Below, in pieces: positions 4,205 through 10,283 of a stretch of DNA of 10,283 bases. The notes below the pieces were generated by a model, which did no database searches, had not been told where the DNA came from, and saw nothing but the letters and a program-made list of their open reading frames with translations. The position numbers and the translations under genes were made by a program. How positions within the stretch are numbered: the stretch's first letter is position 1; the number at the start of each line of letters is the position of its first letter. The stretch covers positions 1-10,283 of the forward strand of contig JAILFF010000222.1 of assembly GCA_024697705.1 (NCBI GenBank). The letters are read 5' to 3'. The DNA is from Ruminococcus sp. (GTDB lineage Bacteria > Bacillota > Clostridia > Oscillospirales > Ruminococcaceae).

Positions 4205-5539
4205 ATGTCATATGTTGACGAGATAATCGCGCAGGTTATCGAAAAGAACCCCGCCGAGCCCGAGTTCCATCAGGCGGTAAGAGAGGTACTCGAATCCATC
4301 AGACCCGTTGTGGAAGCCAATGAGGAGAAGTTCCGCAAAGACGCTCTGCTCGAAAGGATCACCAATCCCGAGCGTCAGATCAAGTTCCGCGTTCCGTGGA
4401 TCGACGATCAGGGCAACGCCCGTGTAAACACCGGCTACCGCGTACAATTCAATTCCGCTATCGGTCCCTACAAGGGCGGCTTAAGACTTCACCCCTCCGT
4501 AAACCTCGGAATCATCAAGTTCCTGGGCTTCGAGCAGATCTTCAAGAACAGCCTTACCGGTCTTCCGATAGGCGGCGGCAAGGGCGGCTCCGACTTCGAC
4601 CCGAAGGGCAAGAGCGACCGTGAGGTAATGGCATTCTGCCAGAGCTTCATGACCGAGCTTTGCAAGTACATCGGCGCTGATACCGACGTACCCGCAGGCG
4701 ATATCGGAACCGGCGCAAGAGAGATCGGCTATATGTTCGGTCAGTACAAGCGTATCCGCGGTCTGTTCGAGGGCGTTCTCACCGGCAAGGGTCTCACCTA
4801 CGGCGGCTCTCTCGCAAGAACCGAGGCTACCGGCTACGGTCTGCTTTATCTCGTTGAAGAGCTTCTCAAGTGCCACGGCACCGATCTGAACGGCAAGACC
4901 GTTGTAGTATCGGGCGCAGGAAACGTTGCTATCTACGCTATACAGAAGGCTCAGCAGCTCGGCGCTAAGGTAGTTACCTGTTCGGATTCCACCGGCTGGG
5001 TTTACGATCCCGACGGAATCGACGTTGCTGCTCTTAAGGAGATCAAGGAAGTTAAGCGTGCAAGACTTACCGAGTACAAGAGCTATCGTCCGAACTCCGA
5101 GTATCACGAGGGCAGAGGCGTATGGAGCATCAAGTGCGACGTTGCTCTTCCCTGCGCTACTCAGAATGAGCTTCACCTCGACGACGCCAAGCAGCTCGTT
5201 GCAAACGGCTGCATAGCAGTATGCGAAGGCGCTAATATGCCTACCACCGAGGACGCTACCAAGTACCTCCAGGACAACGGCATCTGGTTCGTACCCGGCA
5301 AGGCAGCCAACGCAGGCGGCGTTGCTACCTCCGCTCTTGAAATGTCCCAGAACAGCGAGCGTCTGAGCTGGACTTTTGAAGAGGTTGACGCCAAGCTCAA
5401 GGGCATTATGGTAAACCTCTACCACAACATCGATGACGCTGCAAAGCGCTACGGCATGGAAGGCAACTATGTTGCAGGCGCCAACATCGCAGGCTTTGAG
5501 AAGGTTCTTGAAGCTATGAACGCTCAGGGCATCGTTTGA
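4205..5539 (+). CDS. gdhA: Glutamate dehydrogenase, hexameric, probably NADP-dependent
   Basis: Catalyses reductive amination of 2-oxoglutarate with ammonium to give glutamate. The 444-residue length equals that of hexameric bacterial GDH (E. coli GdhA type). Visible landmarks are GPYKGGLR (Lys90) and PIGGGKGG with the catalytic Lys126. DVPAGDIGTG carries the catalytic Asp166, and VSGAGNVA (~235-242) is the dinucleotide fold. The Ser-Asp-Ser at 260-262 resembles the NADP-specific E. coli enzyme, which suggests NADPH use; that is inference. MSQNSERLSW near residue 380 and AGANIAGF near the C-terminus complete the family pattern. The ATG at 4205 is chosen because GGGAGG (4189-4194) lies 10 nt upstream and the protein then begins like its relatives; the frame is open further up, but that part lies in the leader. 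Two promoters, four AraC-like boxes and two terminator-like hairpins precede it. Confidence 0.97.
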   Translation: MSYVDEIIAQVIEKNPAEPEFHQAVREVLESIRPVVEANEEKFRKDALLERITNPERQIKFRVPWIDDQGNARVNTGYRVQFNSAIGPYKGGLRLHPSVNLGIIKFLGFEQIFKNSLTGLPIGGGKGGSDFDPKGKSDREVMAFCQSFMTELCKYIGADTDVPAGDIGTGAREIGYMFGQYKRIRGLFEGVLTGKGLTYGGSLARTEATGYGLLYLVEELLKCHGTDLNGKTVVVSGAGNVAIYAIQKAQQLGAKVVTCSDSTGWVYDPDGIDVAALKEIKEVKRARLTEYKSYRPNSEYHEGRGVWSIKCDVALPCATQNELHLDDAKQLVANGCIAVCEGANMPTTEDATKYLQDNGIWFVPGKAANAGGVATSALEMSQNSERLSWTFEEVDAKLKGIMVNLYHNIDDAAKRYGMEGNYVAGANIAGFEKVLEAMNAQGIV

Positions 5540-5586
5540 TAACAGGAATATATCTTTATACATAATCTGTAAGGAGGCTGATCTGC

Positions 5587-5751
5587 ATGAAAGAAGATCG
5601 TAACGAATACTTGGGATATCTGCCCGTTTGCCCGATAACACCCGAACACCCCGAAATGCTGATCGGCATTCCGGCAGAGTATGAAGCGAAGGTCGCCAAG
5701 GCTCGGGAAAACGCTTCTGAGTACGCTCTTAACACCGAGACCTGGGACTAA
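5587..5751 (+). CDS. Small protein of unknown function downstream of gdhA (54 residues)
   Basis: I do not recognise this protein. It starts at an ATG 9 nt after a perfect AAGGAGG (5570-5577 region), the strongest ribosome binding site in the window, 47 bp after gdhA and probably on the same transcript. The sequence is acidic, with a proline-rich N-terminal half (YLPVCPITPEHPEM, one Cys near residue 15) and a charged, probably helical C-terminal half (EYEAKVAKARENASEYA) ending in TETWD. It has no signal peptide or membrane segment. The codon use resembles the neighbours, with no internal stop. The strong initiation site and the position in the gdhA transcript argue for a real product, perhaps a GDH-associated partner or regulator, but nothing in the sequence shows the function. 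Confidence 0.7.
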   Translation: MKEDRNEYLGYLPVCPITPEHPEMLIGIPAEYEAKVAKARENASEYALNTETWD

Positions 5752-5780
5752 ACGATAATTTGCTATCTACCTTCACCGAT

Positions 5781-5890
5781 CTTTCGGGCGGCGGATAAGG
5801 CGGACGGATATTACAGCGACATCGAACACCGCTTTTTATCATCACCTTTATCCATGAGGGTTCTCGTCCGCCGTATCTGCCGCCCGAGGG
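5781..5890. repeat. 110-bp element with long inverted repeats (possible structured RNA or miniature element)
   Basis: The arms at 5785-5806 and 5865-5886 are 22 nt each and pair except for one A-G mismatch, with one G-U pair. Four further pairs (C-G, two G-U, U-A) extend the base outward to 5781 and 5890. The 58-nt loop contains GCTTTTTATC and ACCTTTATCC, the latter able to pair with GGATAAGG of the left arm. No transposase and no clear target duplication are seen. It stands between the small gene and the pnt promoter. Confidence 0.6.
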
Positions 5891-5915
5891 TCATTCCCGA
5901 ATAATATAAGACAAC

Positions 5916-5948
5916 ACCGCACGGGGTTACTCTGCCCCTGTGCGGTAT
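5916..5948 (+). terminator. Terminator-like hairpin ahead of the pnt operon
   Basis: ACCGCACGGGG (5916-5926) pairs with CCCCTGTGCGGT (5935-5946) with one bulged T and an 8-nt loop. The following ATTGCCGTTATT is a poor U-tract on the plus strand; on the minus strand GTTGTCTTATATT follows. It probably ends the gdhA transcript, and the pnt -35 box begins at its foot. Confidence 0.5.
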
Positions 5949-5976
5949 TGCCGTTATTCGGTAATTTATGTATATT
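5948..5976 (+). promoter_or_regulatory. Promoter of the pnt operon
   Basis: TTGCCG (5948-5953), 17 bp, TATATT (5971-5976), start near 5983, only 25 nt before pntAA. The -35 is weak. No GTCTGAT box was found nearby, so this operon may not share the gdhA control. Confidence 0.6.
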
Positions 5977-6007
5977 ATTTACAGTAATTTATGAAAGGAG
6001 TTTTTTG

Positions 6008-7129
6008 ATGAAGAAAATACTTGTCTGCAAGGAAAAAGACCCCCGCGAAACAAGAGTCGCCATGATACCCGACGATATCAAGCGGCTTATCGGCATGGGC
6101 TTTGAGTTCACCGTTGTAAGCGGCGCGGGCTTGAAAAGCGGCTTTTCCGACGAGGACTACAAAAAGGCGGGAGCTAAGATAGTTTCCTGCGAGGAGGACG
6201 CGCTCAAATCAAGCGAGATCGTTCTCCGCATAATGAAGCCCGAGGGTGCTAAGGGTCTTGCCAAGGATTCCATGCACATCAGCTACCTCGATCCGTTCAA
6301 CGAGAAAGAGCTTCTTAAGGAGTTCGCTTCGGCGGGAGTAAAGGCTGTTTCGCTTGAAATGATCCCCCGTACCACCCTTGCGCAGAAGATGGACGTTCAG
6401 TCCTCGCAGACCTCGCTGGCGGGCTATACTGCGGTCGTTAATGCGGCAGCCCGTCTGCCCAAGATACTCCCCATGATGGTTACTCCTTCGGGTACCATTC
6501 AGCCCGCGAGAGTATTCATTATAGGTGTAGGCGTTGCGGGCTTGCAGGCTATTGCTACGGCAAAGCGTCTGGGCGCCCGAGTTGACGCTTTCGACACCCG
6601 CCCCGTCGTTGAGGAGCAGGTAAAGTCGCTCGGTGCGAACTTCGTAAAGATCGACCTCGGCGAAATGGGTCAGACCGATCAGGGCTACGCTAAGGAGCTT
6701 ACTCCCGAGCAGGTAGCCAAGCAGCAGGAGGCTCAGGCGAAGGTCTGTGAGCGCTCGAACATCGTTATCACGACGGCTAAGGTATTCGGAAGAAAGGCTC
6801 CCCTTCTCATAAAGAAGGACGTACTCGACCGCATGATGCCCGGCGCCATCGTCGTTGACATGGCTGTTTCCACGGGAGGAAACGTCGAGGGCAGCAAGCT
6901 CTTCGAGGACGTTGTCACCGATAACGGCGTTACTATCATGTCGGGCGACCTGCTCGAAAGACAGGTTCCGTTCGACGCTTCCAAGATGCTCTCGGGCAAC
7001 TTCACGGCGTTCCTTACTCACTTCTATAATAAGGAAGCTAAGGAATTCGAGGTTCGCATGGAGGACGAGATCATGAAGGGCTGTCTGCTGACAAGCGGCG
7101 GCGCGATCGTACACGACAGATTCAAGTAA
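6008..7129 (+). CDS. pntAA: Proton-translocating NAD(P) transhydrogenase, NAD-binding subunit (alpha 1)
   Basis: This is the soluble domain I of the membrane transhydrogenase, which passes hydride from NADH to NADP+ driven by the proton gradient. At 373 residues it is the size of the separate PntAA subunit in split enzymes such as that of Rhodospirillum rubrum. Landmarks are DPRETRVAMIPDDIKRL (~11-27), MDVQSSQTSLAGYTAVVNAA (~128-147) and the NAD fold GVGVAGLQAIATAKRLGA (~173-190). The acidic residue of the FDTRP motif (195-199) follows and would contact the adenosine ribose. The related alanine dehydrogenase is excluded by the KRLGA...DTRP pattern and by the neighbours. The ATG at 6008 has GAAAGGAG 7 nt upstream. 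This is the first gene of a four-gene operon. It supplies NADPH, which fits the GDH upstream. Confidence 0.96.
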   Translation: MKKILVCKEKDPRETRVAMIPDDIKRLIGMGFEFTVVSGAGLKSGFSDEDYKKAGAKIVSCEEDALKSSEIVLRIMKPEGAKGLAKDSMHISYLDPFNEKELLKEFASAGVKAVSLEMIPRTTLAQKMDVQSSQTSLAGYTAVVNAAARLPKILPMMVTPSGTIQPARVFIIGVGVAGLQAIATAKRLGARVDAFDTRPVVEEQVKSLGANFVKIDLGEMGQTDQGYAKELTPEQVAKQQEAQAKVCERSNIVITTAKVFGRKAPLLIKKDVLDRMMPGAIVVDMAVSTGGNVEGSKLFEDVVTDNGVTIMSGDLLERQVPFDASKMLSGNFTAFLTHFYNKEAKEFEVRMEDEIMKGCLLTSGGAIVHDRFK

Positions 7130-7130
7130 A

Positions 7131-7202
7131 AGATAAAAGATAAAAAAGATAAAAGATATTATTCTGATCCGACGGTTTTCCGTTATCTTTTATCTCTTAT
7201 CT
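7131..7202 (+). repeat. Intercistronic AAAAGAT repeats and hairpin between pntAA and pntAB
   Basis: AGATAAAAGATA occurs twice (7131-7142 and 7147-7158), and its exact reverse complement TATCTTTTATCT lies at 7184-7195, extended by CTTATCT. The nearer pair gives a 12-bp stem. Inside it, ACGG-TTTT-CCGT (7172-7183) adds a 4-bp tip next to a 13-nt bulge. Either left copy can pair with the right arm. The structure sits 2 nt after the pntAA stop and about 40 nt before the pntAB ribosome binding site. Confidence 0.65.
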
Positions 7203-7252
7203 GTGTATTAATCAGTATTGGAATATTTTATATTTTTCGGGAGGTAAGTAAA

Positions 7253-7558
7253 ATGGCGATAGGAGAAATTCTTCTGCTCGTATTCGTATTCGTAATTGCG
7301 GGCTTTCTCGGCGTCGAGCTGATTTCCAAGGTCCCCTCGCAGCTGCATACGCCGCTTATGTCGGGTACCAACGCTATCTCGGGTATCACGATAGTCGGAG
7401 CTATCTCCGCTACCGCGGTCGCTCTGCACACGGAAGGTATGCTTGCAAACATCTGCGGCTTCGCGGCGATACTGCTCGCTACGATAAACGTTGTGGGCGG
7501 CTATCTCGTTACCGACAGAATGCTCGGTATGTTCAAGAAGAAGGGAGATAAGAAGTAA
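7253..7558 (+). CDS. pntAB: Proton-translocating NAD(P) transhydrogenase, small membrane subunit (alpha 2)
   Basis: The 101-residue membrane protein corresponds to the part of domain II that follows domain I in fused PntA. It has three hydrophobic segments (about residues 4-24, 41-58 and 64-86). The diagnostic stretch LHTPLMSGTNAISGITIVGA (~31-50) matches the LHTPLMSVTNAISG of E. coli PntA. It ends with a basic tail (FKKKGDKK). GGGAGG (7239-7244) lies 8 nt before the ATG. With PntB it forms the proton channel. The 123-bp gap to pntAA is unusually long for this operon and carries the hairpin above; the gap to pntB is one base. Confidence 0.95.
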   Translation: MAIGEILLLVFVFVIAGFLGVELISKVPSQLHTPLMSGTNAISGITIVGAISATAVALHTEGMLANICGFAAILLATINVVGGYLVTDRMLGMFKKKGDKK

Positions 7559-7559
7559 A

Positions 7560-8993
7560 ATGAATTGGGCTGAAATAAGCGTGGTGCTGACGACCGTACT
7601 TTATATGGTGTCGTCGGTGCTGTTCATACGCGGCATCAAGCTGCTCGGTAAGGCTGACACCGCACGGCGCGGCAACCTCATGTCGTCCGTCGGTATGCTG
7701 ATAGCCGTTGTAACCGTACTGCTCGAAAAGAAAGTTACCGACACTCTCACGGCGGCGCCGATGAAGAACGCCTATATCTGGGCGATAGCGGCGATCGCAC
7801 TCGGAAGCATCATCGGCTCTGTCTGGGCTAAAAAGGTCGAGATGACAGGTATGCCGCAGCTCGTTGCGCTGTTTAACGGCTTCGGCGGTCTGTCCTCGCT
7901 TCTCGTAGCACTCACTCAGTACATGACCGACCCCGACGTAAACGTGTTCTCGTCGGTGGCTCTCGGACTTACCATTGCGATAGGCGCTATCGCGTTCACG
8001 GGCTCGATAGTTGCATGGGGCAAGCTCTCGGGCAAGGCTTTCAAAAAGAACGTTAGTATCCCCGGCAAGAACGGCGTGAACGCTCTGCTTGCCATCGTTG
8101 GTCTTGCAGGTGTAGGTATGTACGCTTTGCAGATCGCGGGTATCCTCGACAAGCAGATGGGAATGATCGGTATCATCACCGTTACCGCCGCTTTCCTGAT
8201 ACTCGGCTTTACTATGGTTATCTGCATCGGCGGCGGCGATATGCCTGTTATCATCTCGCTGCTGAACGCTTTCTCGGGACTTGCCGCTGCGTTTGCGGGT
8301 CTTTCGATCTCGAACTCTGTGCTTGTCGTTTCGGGATGTCTCGTCGGTACTTCGGGTCTTATCCTCACGCTCATCATGTGCAAGGCTATGAACCGCACGC
8401 TGTACAACCTGCTTTTCGCGGCTGCCGTTGCAAAGAAGAAGGGCGCTGCGGGCGAAGCGAAGGAGCCCCGCTCCATGTCCGTCGAGGACGCTTATCTTAT
8501 CCTTGAAGCCGCAAGCTCCGTTGTATTCATCCCCGGCTACGGCATGGCTGTTGCTCAGGCTCAGCACGCTGTTAAGGAGCTTTGCGACAAGCTCGAAGAG
8601 AACGGCGCTGAGGTAAGCTTCGCTATCCACCCCGTTGCGGGACGTATGCCCGGTCACATGAACGTACTGCTTGCCGAGGCTAACGTGCCTTACGAGCAGT
8701 TAAAGACCGCCGATGAGATGAATCCTCAGATGCCCAACACCGACGTTGCCATCGTAATCGGTGCGAACGACGTTGTAAACCCCTCCGCCGTAAACGACGA
8801 GACCAGCCCGCTCTACGGTATGCCCATCATCAACGCATACGAAGCCCGTACTGTATTCGTTCTCAAGCGCGGCAAGGGCGCGGGCTTCTCGGGCGTTGAG
8901 AACCCGCTCTTCACCAACGACAACACCGTAATGATCTACGGCGACGCCAAGAACACCGTTTCCGCACTGGTAAGCGAGTTCGACGACGCCTGA
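7560..8993 (+). CDS. pntB: Proton-translocating NAD(P) transhydrogenase, beta subunit
   Basis: The 477-residue protein has an N-terminal membrane part (about nine hydrophobic segments to residue ~290) and the soluble NADP-binding domain III. Landmarks in the membrane part are EMTGMPQLVALFNGFGGL (~94-111) and GGDMPVIISLLNAFSGLAAA. Domain III shows PGYGMAVAQAQ (325-335), HPVAGRMPGHMNVLLAEANV (357-376), GANDVVNP (401-408) and KRGKGAGFSGVEN (436-448), where KRGK would bind the 2'-phosphate of NADP. All expected motifs are present, so the enzyme should be functional. The ATG at 7560 follows the pntAB stop by one base; AAGGGAG inside pntAB is 12 nt upstream, so translation is probably coupled. A linker rich in Lys, Ala and Gly (~290-305) joins the two parts. 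Confidence 0.97.
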   Translation: MNWAEISVVLTTVLYMVSSVLFIRGIKLLGKADTARRGNLMSSVGMLIAVVTVLLEKKVTDTLTAAPMKNAYIWAIAAIALGSIIGSVWAKKVEMTGMPQLVALFNGFGGLSSLLVALTQYMTDPDVNVFSSVALGLTIAIGAIAFTGSIVAWGKLSGKAFKKNVSIPGKNGVNALLAIVGLAGVGMYALQIAGILDKQMGMIGIITVTAAFLILGFTMVICIGGGDMPVIISLLNAFSGLAAAFAGLSISNSVLVVSGCLVGTSGLILTLIMCKAMNRTLYNLLFAAAVAKKKGAAGEAKEPRSMSVEDAYLILEAASSVVFIPGYGMAVAQAQHAVKELCDKLEENGAEVSFAIHPVAGRMPGHMNVLLAEANVPYEQLKTADEMNPQMPNTDVAIVIGANDVVNPSAVNDETSPLYGMPIINAYEARTVFVLKRGKGAGFSGVENPLFTNDNTVMIYGDAKNTVSALVSEFDDA

Positions 8994-8997
8994 CGCC

Positions 8998-10131
8998 ATG
9001 AAGTACACAGTCGAAGAAGTAATGCAGTATGTCGAGGAAGAGGACGTCAAGTTCATAAGGCTTGCTTTCTGCGACATATTCGGCAGACAGAAAAATGTCT
9101 CGATAATGCCCGGAGAGCTGAAACGCGCTTTTGAACAAGGCATAGCCTTCGACGCTTCCGCGATAAGAGGCTTCGGGCGGTATACGCGCTCCGACCTGTT
9201 CCTGTACCCCGACCCCGACACGCTTTCGGTGCTCCCGTGGCGACCCGAGAAGGGCAGGGTAGTAAGAATGTACTGCACGATCGCACAAACAAGTTTTGTG
9301 CCAACGCCCGAGTGCGAACCGTTTGAATGTTGTACAAGAACGCTGCTCCGACGGGCGGCTGAGACCGCAGCGAAGGAAGGCGCAGAGCTTCTTTTCGGGA
9401 GCCGTGCGGAGTTTTATCTCTACGGCGCCGACGAGGACGGCAGACGGACGAACGTTCCTTTCGACAATGCGGGATATATGGATATCGCGCCGCTTGACAG
9501 GGGCGAGGACGTCCGCCGACAGATAGCGCTTACTCTCGAACGAATGGGCATCTGCGCCGAAAGCTCCTGCCACATCGAAGGCTCGGGGCAGAATGCGGTA
9601 AAGCTCGTTCGGACGGGTATGCCGCGTGCCGCCGACGATCTCATGTCGTTTTTCACGGTCATCAAGACGGCGGCGAGCGCCAACGGGCTGTGCGCGGAGC
9701 TTTCGCCGAAGCCGATAGCGGATATGCACGGAAGCGGTCTGAGCATAGAAATGTCGGCCGGCAAAGATACGGAAAAGCTCCGTCACGCTGCTGCGGGCAT
9801 AGCGGCTCACCTTCCCGAGATAACGCTGTTTCTCGACCCGACGCGGGCTTCATACGAACGTCTGCGCGGCTTGAACAAGAGGGCGATGCGGTTCGACAAC
9901 ACGGGAGGCAGCGCAACGCTCTGTACGCCCGACTGCACGGCGAATCCGTATCTCGTTTACGCTCTGCTCATTTACGCGGCTCTCGACGGCATCAAAAACG
10001 GCACCGAGTATAATGATACCGTAAAGCTGCCCGAGAGCTTTGAGGAAGCCGCGGAAAACGCGAAGAAAAGCGGATTTATCCGTGAGCTTCTGCCCGAACT
10101 CATTACGGAGATTTACTGCACCGAACGGTGA
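8998..10131 (+). CDS. Degenerate glutamine synthetase homologue (probably not catalytic)
   Basis: The 377-residue protein is homologous to type I glutamine synthetase, usually about 440 or more residues. The N-terminal half is well kept: YTVEEVMQYVEEEDVKFIRL, DIFGRQKNVSI, FDASAIRGF (~51-59), and PDPDTLSVLPWRPEKGRVVR. The catalytic positions are not. In GSRAEFYLY the first metal-binding Glu is Arg136, with Glu138 kept. In CHIEGSGQNAV two further metal-site Glu positions are Ile193 and Ala200. The GSGMH motif is GSGLS (His replaced by Ser249). The PGYEAP flap, the following R-x-x-x-R-P region and the VELR segment are missing between SYERLRG (~285-291) and TPDCTANPYL. The start codon is 4 nt after the pntB stop and has no visible ribosome binding site, so translational coupling is expected. 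The frame is intact and the codon use normal, so this is not a decaying pseudogene. A regulatory or structural role is inferred; a different ligase activity is possible. Confidence 0.9.
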   Translation: MKYTVEEVMQYVEEEDVKFIRLAFCDIFGRQKNVSIMPGELKRAFEQGIAFDASAIRGFGRYTRSDLFLYPDPDTLSVLPWRPEKGRVVRMYCTIAQTSFVPTPECEPFECCTRTLLRRAAETAAKEGAELLFGSRAEFYLYGADEDGRRTNVPFDNAGYMDIAPLDRGEDVRRQIALTLERMGICAESSCHIEGSGQNAVKLVRTGMPRAADDLMSFFTVIKTAASANGLCAELSPKPIADMHGSGLSIEMSAGKDTEKLRHAAAGIAAHLPEITLFLDPTRASYERLRGLNKRAMRFDNTGGSATLCTPDCTANPYLVYALLIYAALDGIKNGTEYNDTVKLPESFEEAAENAKKSGFIRELLPELITEIYCTER

Positions 10132-10186
10132 AGTCCGGACAGAATAATAAATGAGCATTTATCGGCACATATTTCGCCTATATTGG

Positions 10187-10229
10187 ATTTGTAGGGCGGG
10201 GGCTTGCTCCCTCCGTTGACCCTACAAAT
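10187..10229. repeat. Dispersed-repeat hairpin, GTAGGG type
   Basis: ATTTGTAGGG (10187-10196) and CCCTACAAAT (10220-10229) are perfect 10-bp arms around a G/C-rich core (CGGGGG...TCCCTCCG) that can extend the hairpin with a bulge. ATTTT follows on the plus strand, so it may also end the pnt operon transcript. This kind of GTAGGG repeat is common between genes of gut Clostridia. Confidence 0.6.
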
Positions 10230-10246
10230 ATTTTCGGGGGCGATTT

Positions 10247-10283
10247 ATATGTAGGGGCGCACCTATGTGTGCGCCCGCGGATA
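10247..10283. repeat. Dispersed-repeat hairpin, GTAGGGGCGCAC type (runs to the window edge)
   Basis: GGGCGCAC (10255-10262) and GTGCGCCC (10269-10276) form a perfect 8-bp hairpin with a 6-nt loop after TATGTAGG. The element continues past the window, where a mirror GTGCGCCCCTAC half might be expected. It is a second unit directly beside the 10187-10229 repeat. The rest of 10132-10283 shows no gene. Confidence 0.55.

Noticed and set aside
4481..5641. Very long open frame (386 codons) antisense to gdhA, and similar long frames antisense to pntAA, pntB and the GS-like gene
   Set aside because: They are mirror frames produced by the codon bias of real genes; no motifs, no start signals, and the sense proteins are certain.
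1..10283. CRISPR array, tRNA, rRNA or insertion sequence
   Set aside because: No regularly spaced identical repeats, no tRNA cloverleaf or rRNA sequence, and no transposase-like reading frame were seen on either strand.

Overview
The window looks like a chromosomal piece of a Ruminococcus-like gut or rumen clostridium (Firmicutes, Oscillospiraceae/Ruminococcaceae). The basis is the combination of a secreted cohesin- and dockerin-bearing protein, GGAGG ribosome binding sites, clean TTGACA-N17-TATAAT promoters and the GTAGGGGCGCAC-type dispersed repeats at the right end. The species is an inference from gene content only.

Layout. Left, on the minus strand: the 5' part of an ammonium transporter gene (amt, running off the left edge) with a long structured leader and a strong promoter, then a scaffoldin-like gene (signal peptide, cohesin-like domain, two Ig-like repeats, C-terminal dockerin) with its own promoter and a catabolite-repression-like operator. 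The 700 bp upstream of the scaffoldin gene holds a degenerate 183-bp-period tandem repeat and a regulatory element (B) that also exists as a second copy (A) between amt and the scaffoldin gene. Right, on the plus strand: an AraC-type regulator with a degenerate receiver domain, hexameric glutamate dehydrogenase (gdhA) with two promoters and two terminator-like leader hairpins, a 54-residue unknown protein, a large inverted repeat, then a compact operon of the three-subunit proton-translocating transhydrogenase (pntAA, pntAB, pntB) followed 4 nt later by a shortened glutamine synthetase homologue that lacks most catalytic residues.

How it fits together. Amt brings in ammonium, GDH fixes it into glutamate (the sequence around the cofactor site favours NADPH), and the transhydrogenase makes NADPH from NADH using the proton gradient. 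The GS-like protein is more plausibly a regulator or structural partner than an enzyme. This is an ammonium-assimilation locus with the scaffoldin gene as the outlier.

The part that may be new is the control circuit. (1) A 16-bp box close to GTCTGATTTTTAGGGT occurs as direct repeats exactly 21 bp apart upstream of both gdhA promoters, and in reverse orientation upstream of the regulator promoter and in element A. That is the geometry of AraC-family sites, and an AraC-family gene lies directly upstream. (2) Just downstream of the predicted start sites of amt and of the regulator lies AGCAAAGG(G/C)GCTG, which can fold into a small hairpin with a six-base loop (A at 1, G at 4) that competes with an intrinsic terminator. 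It resembles the targets of ANTAR antiterminators. All of this is read by eye; no search or folding program was run.
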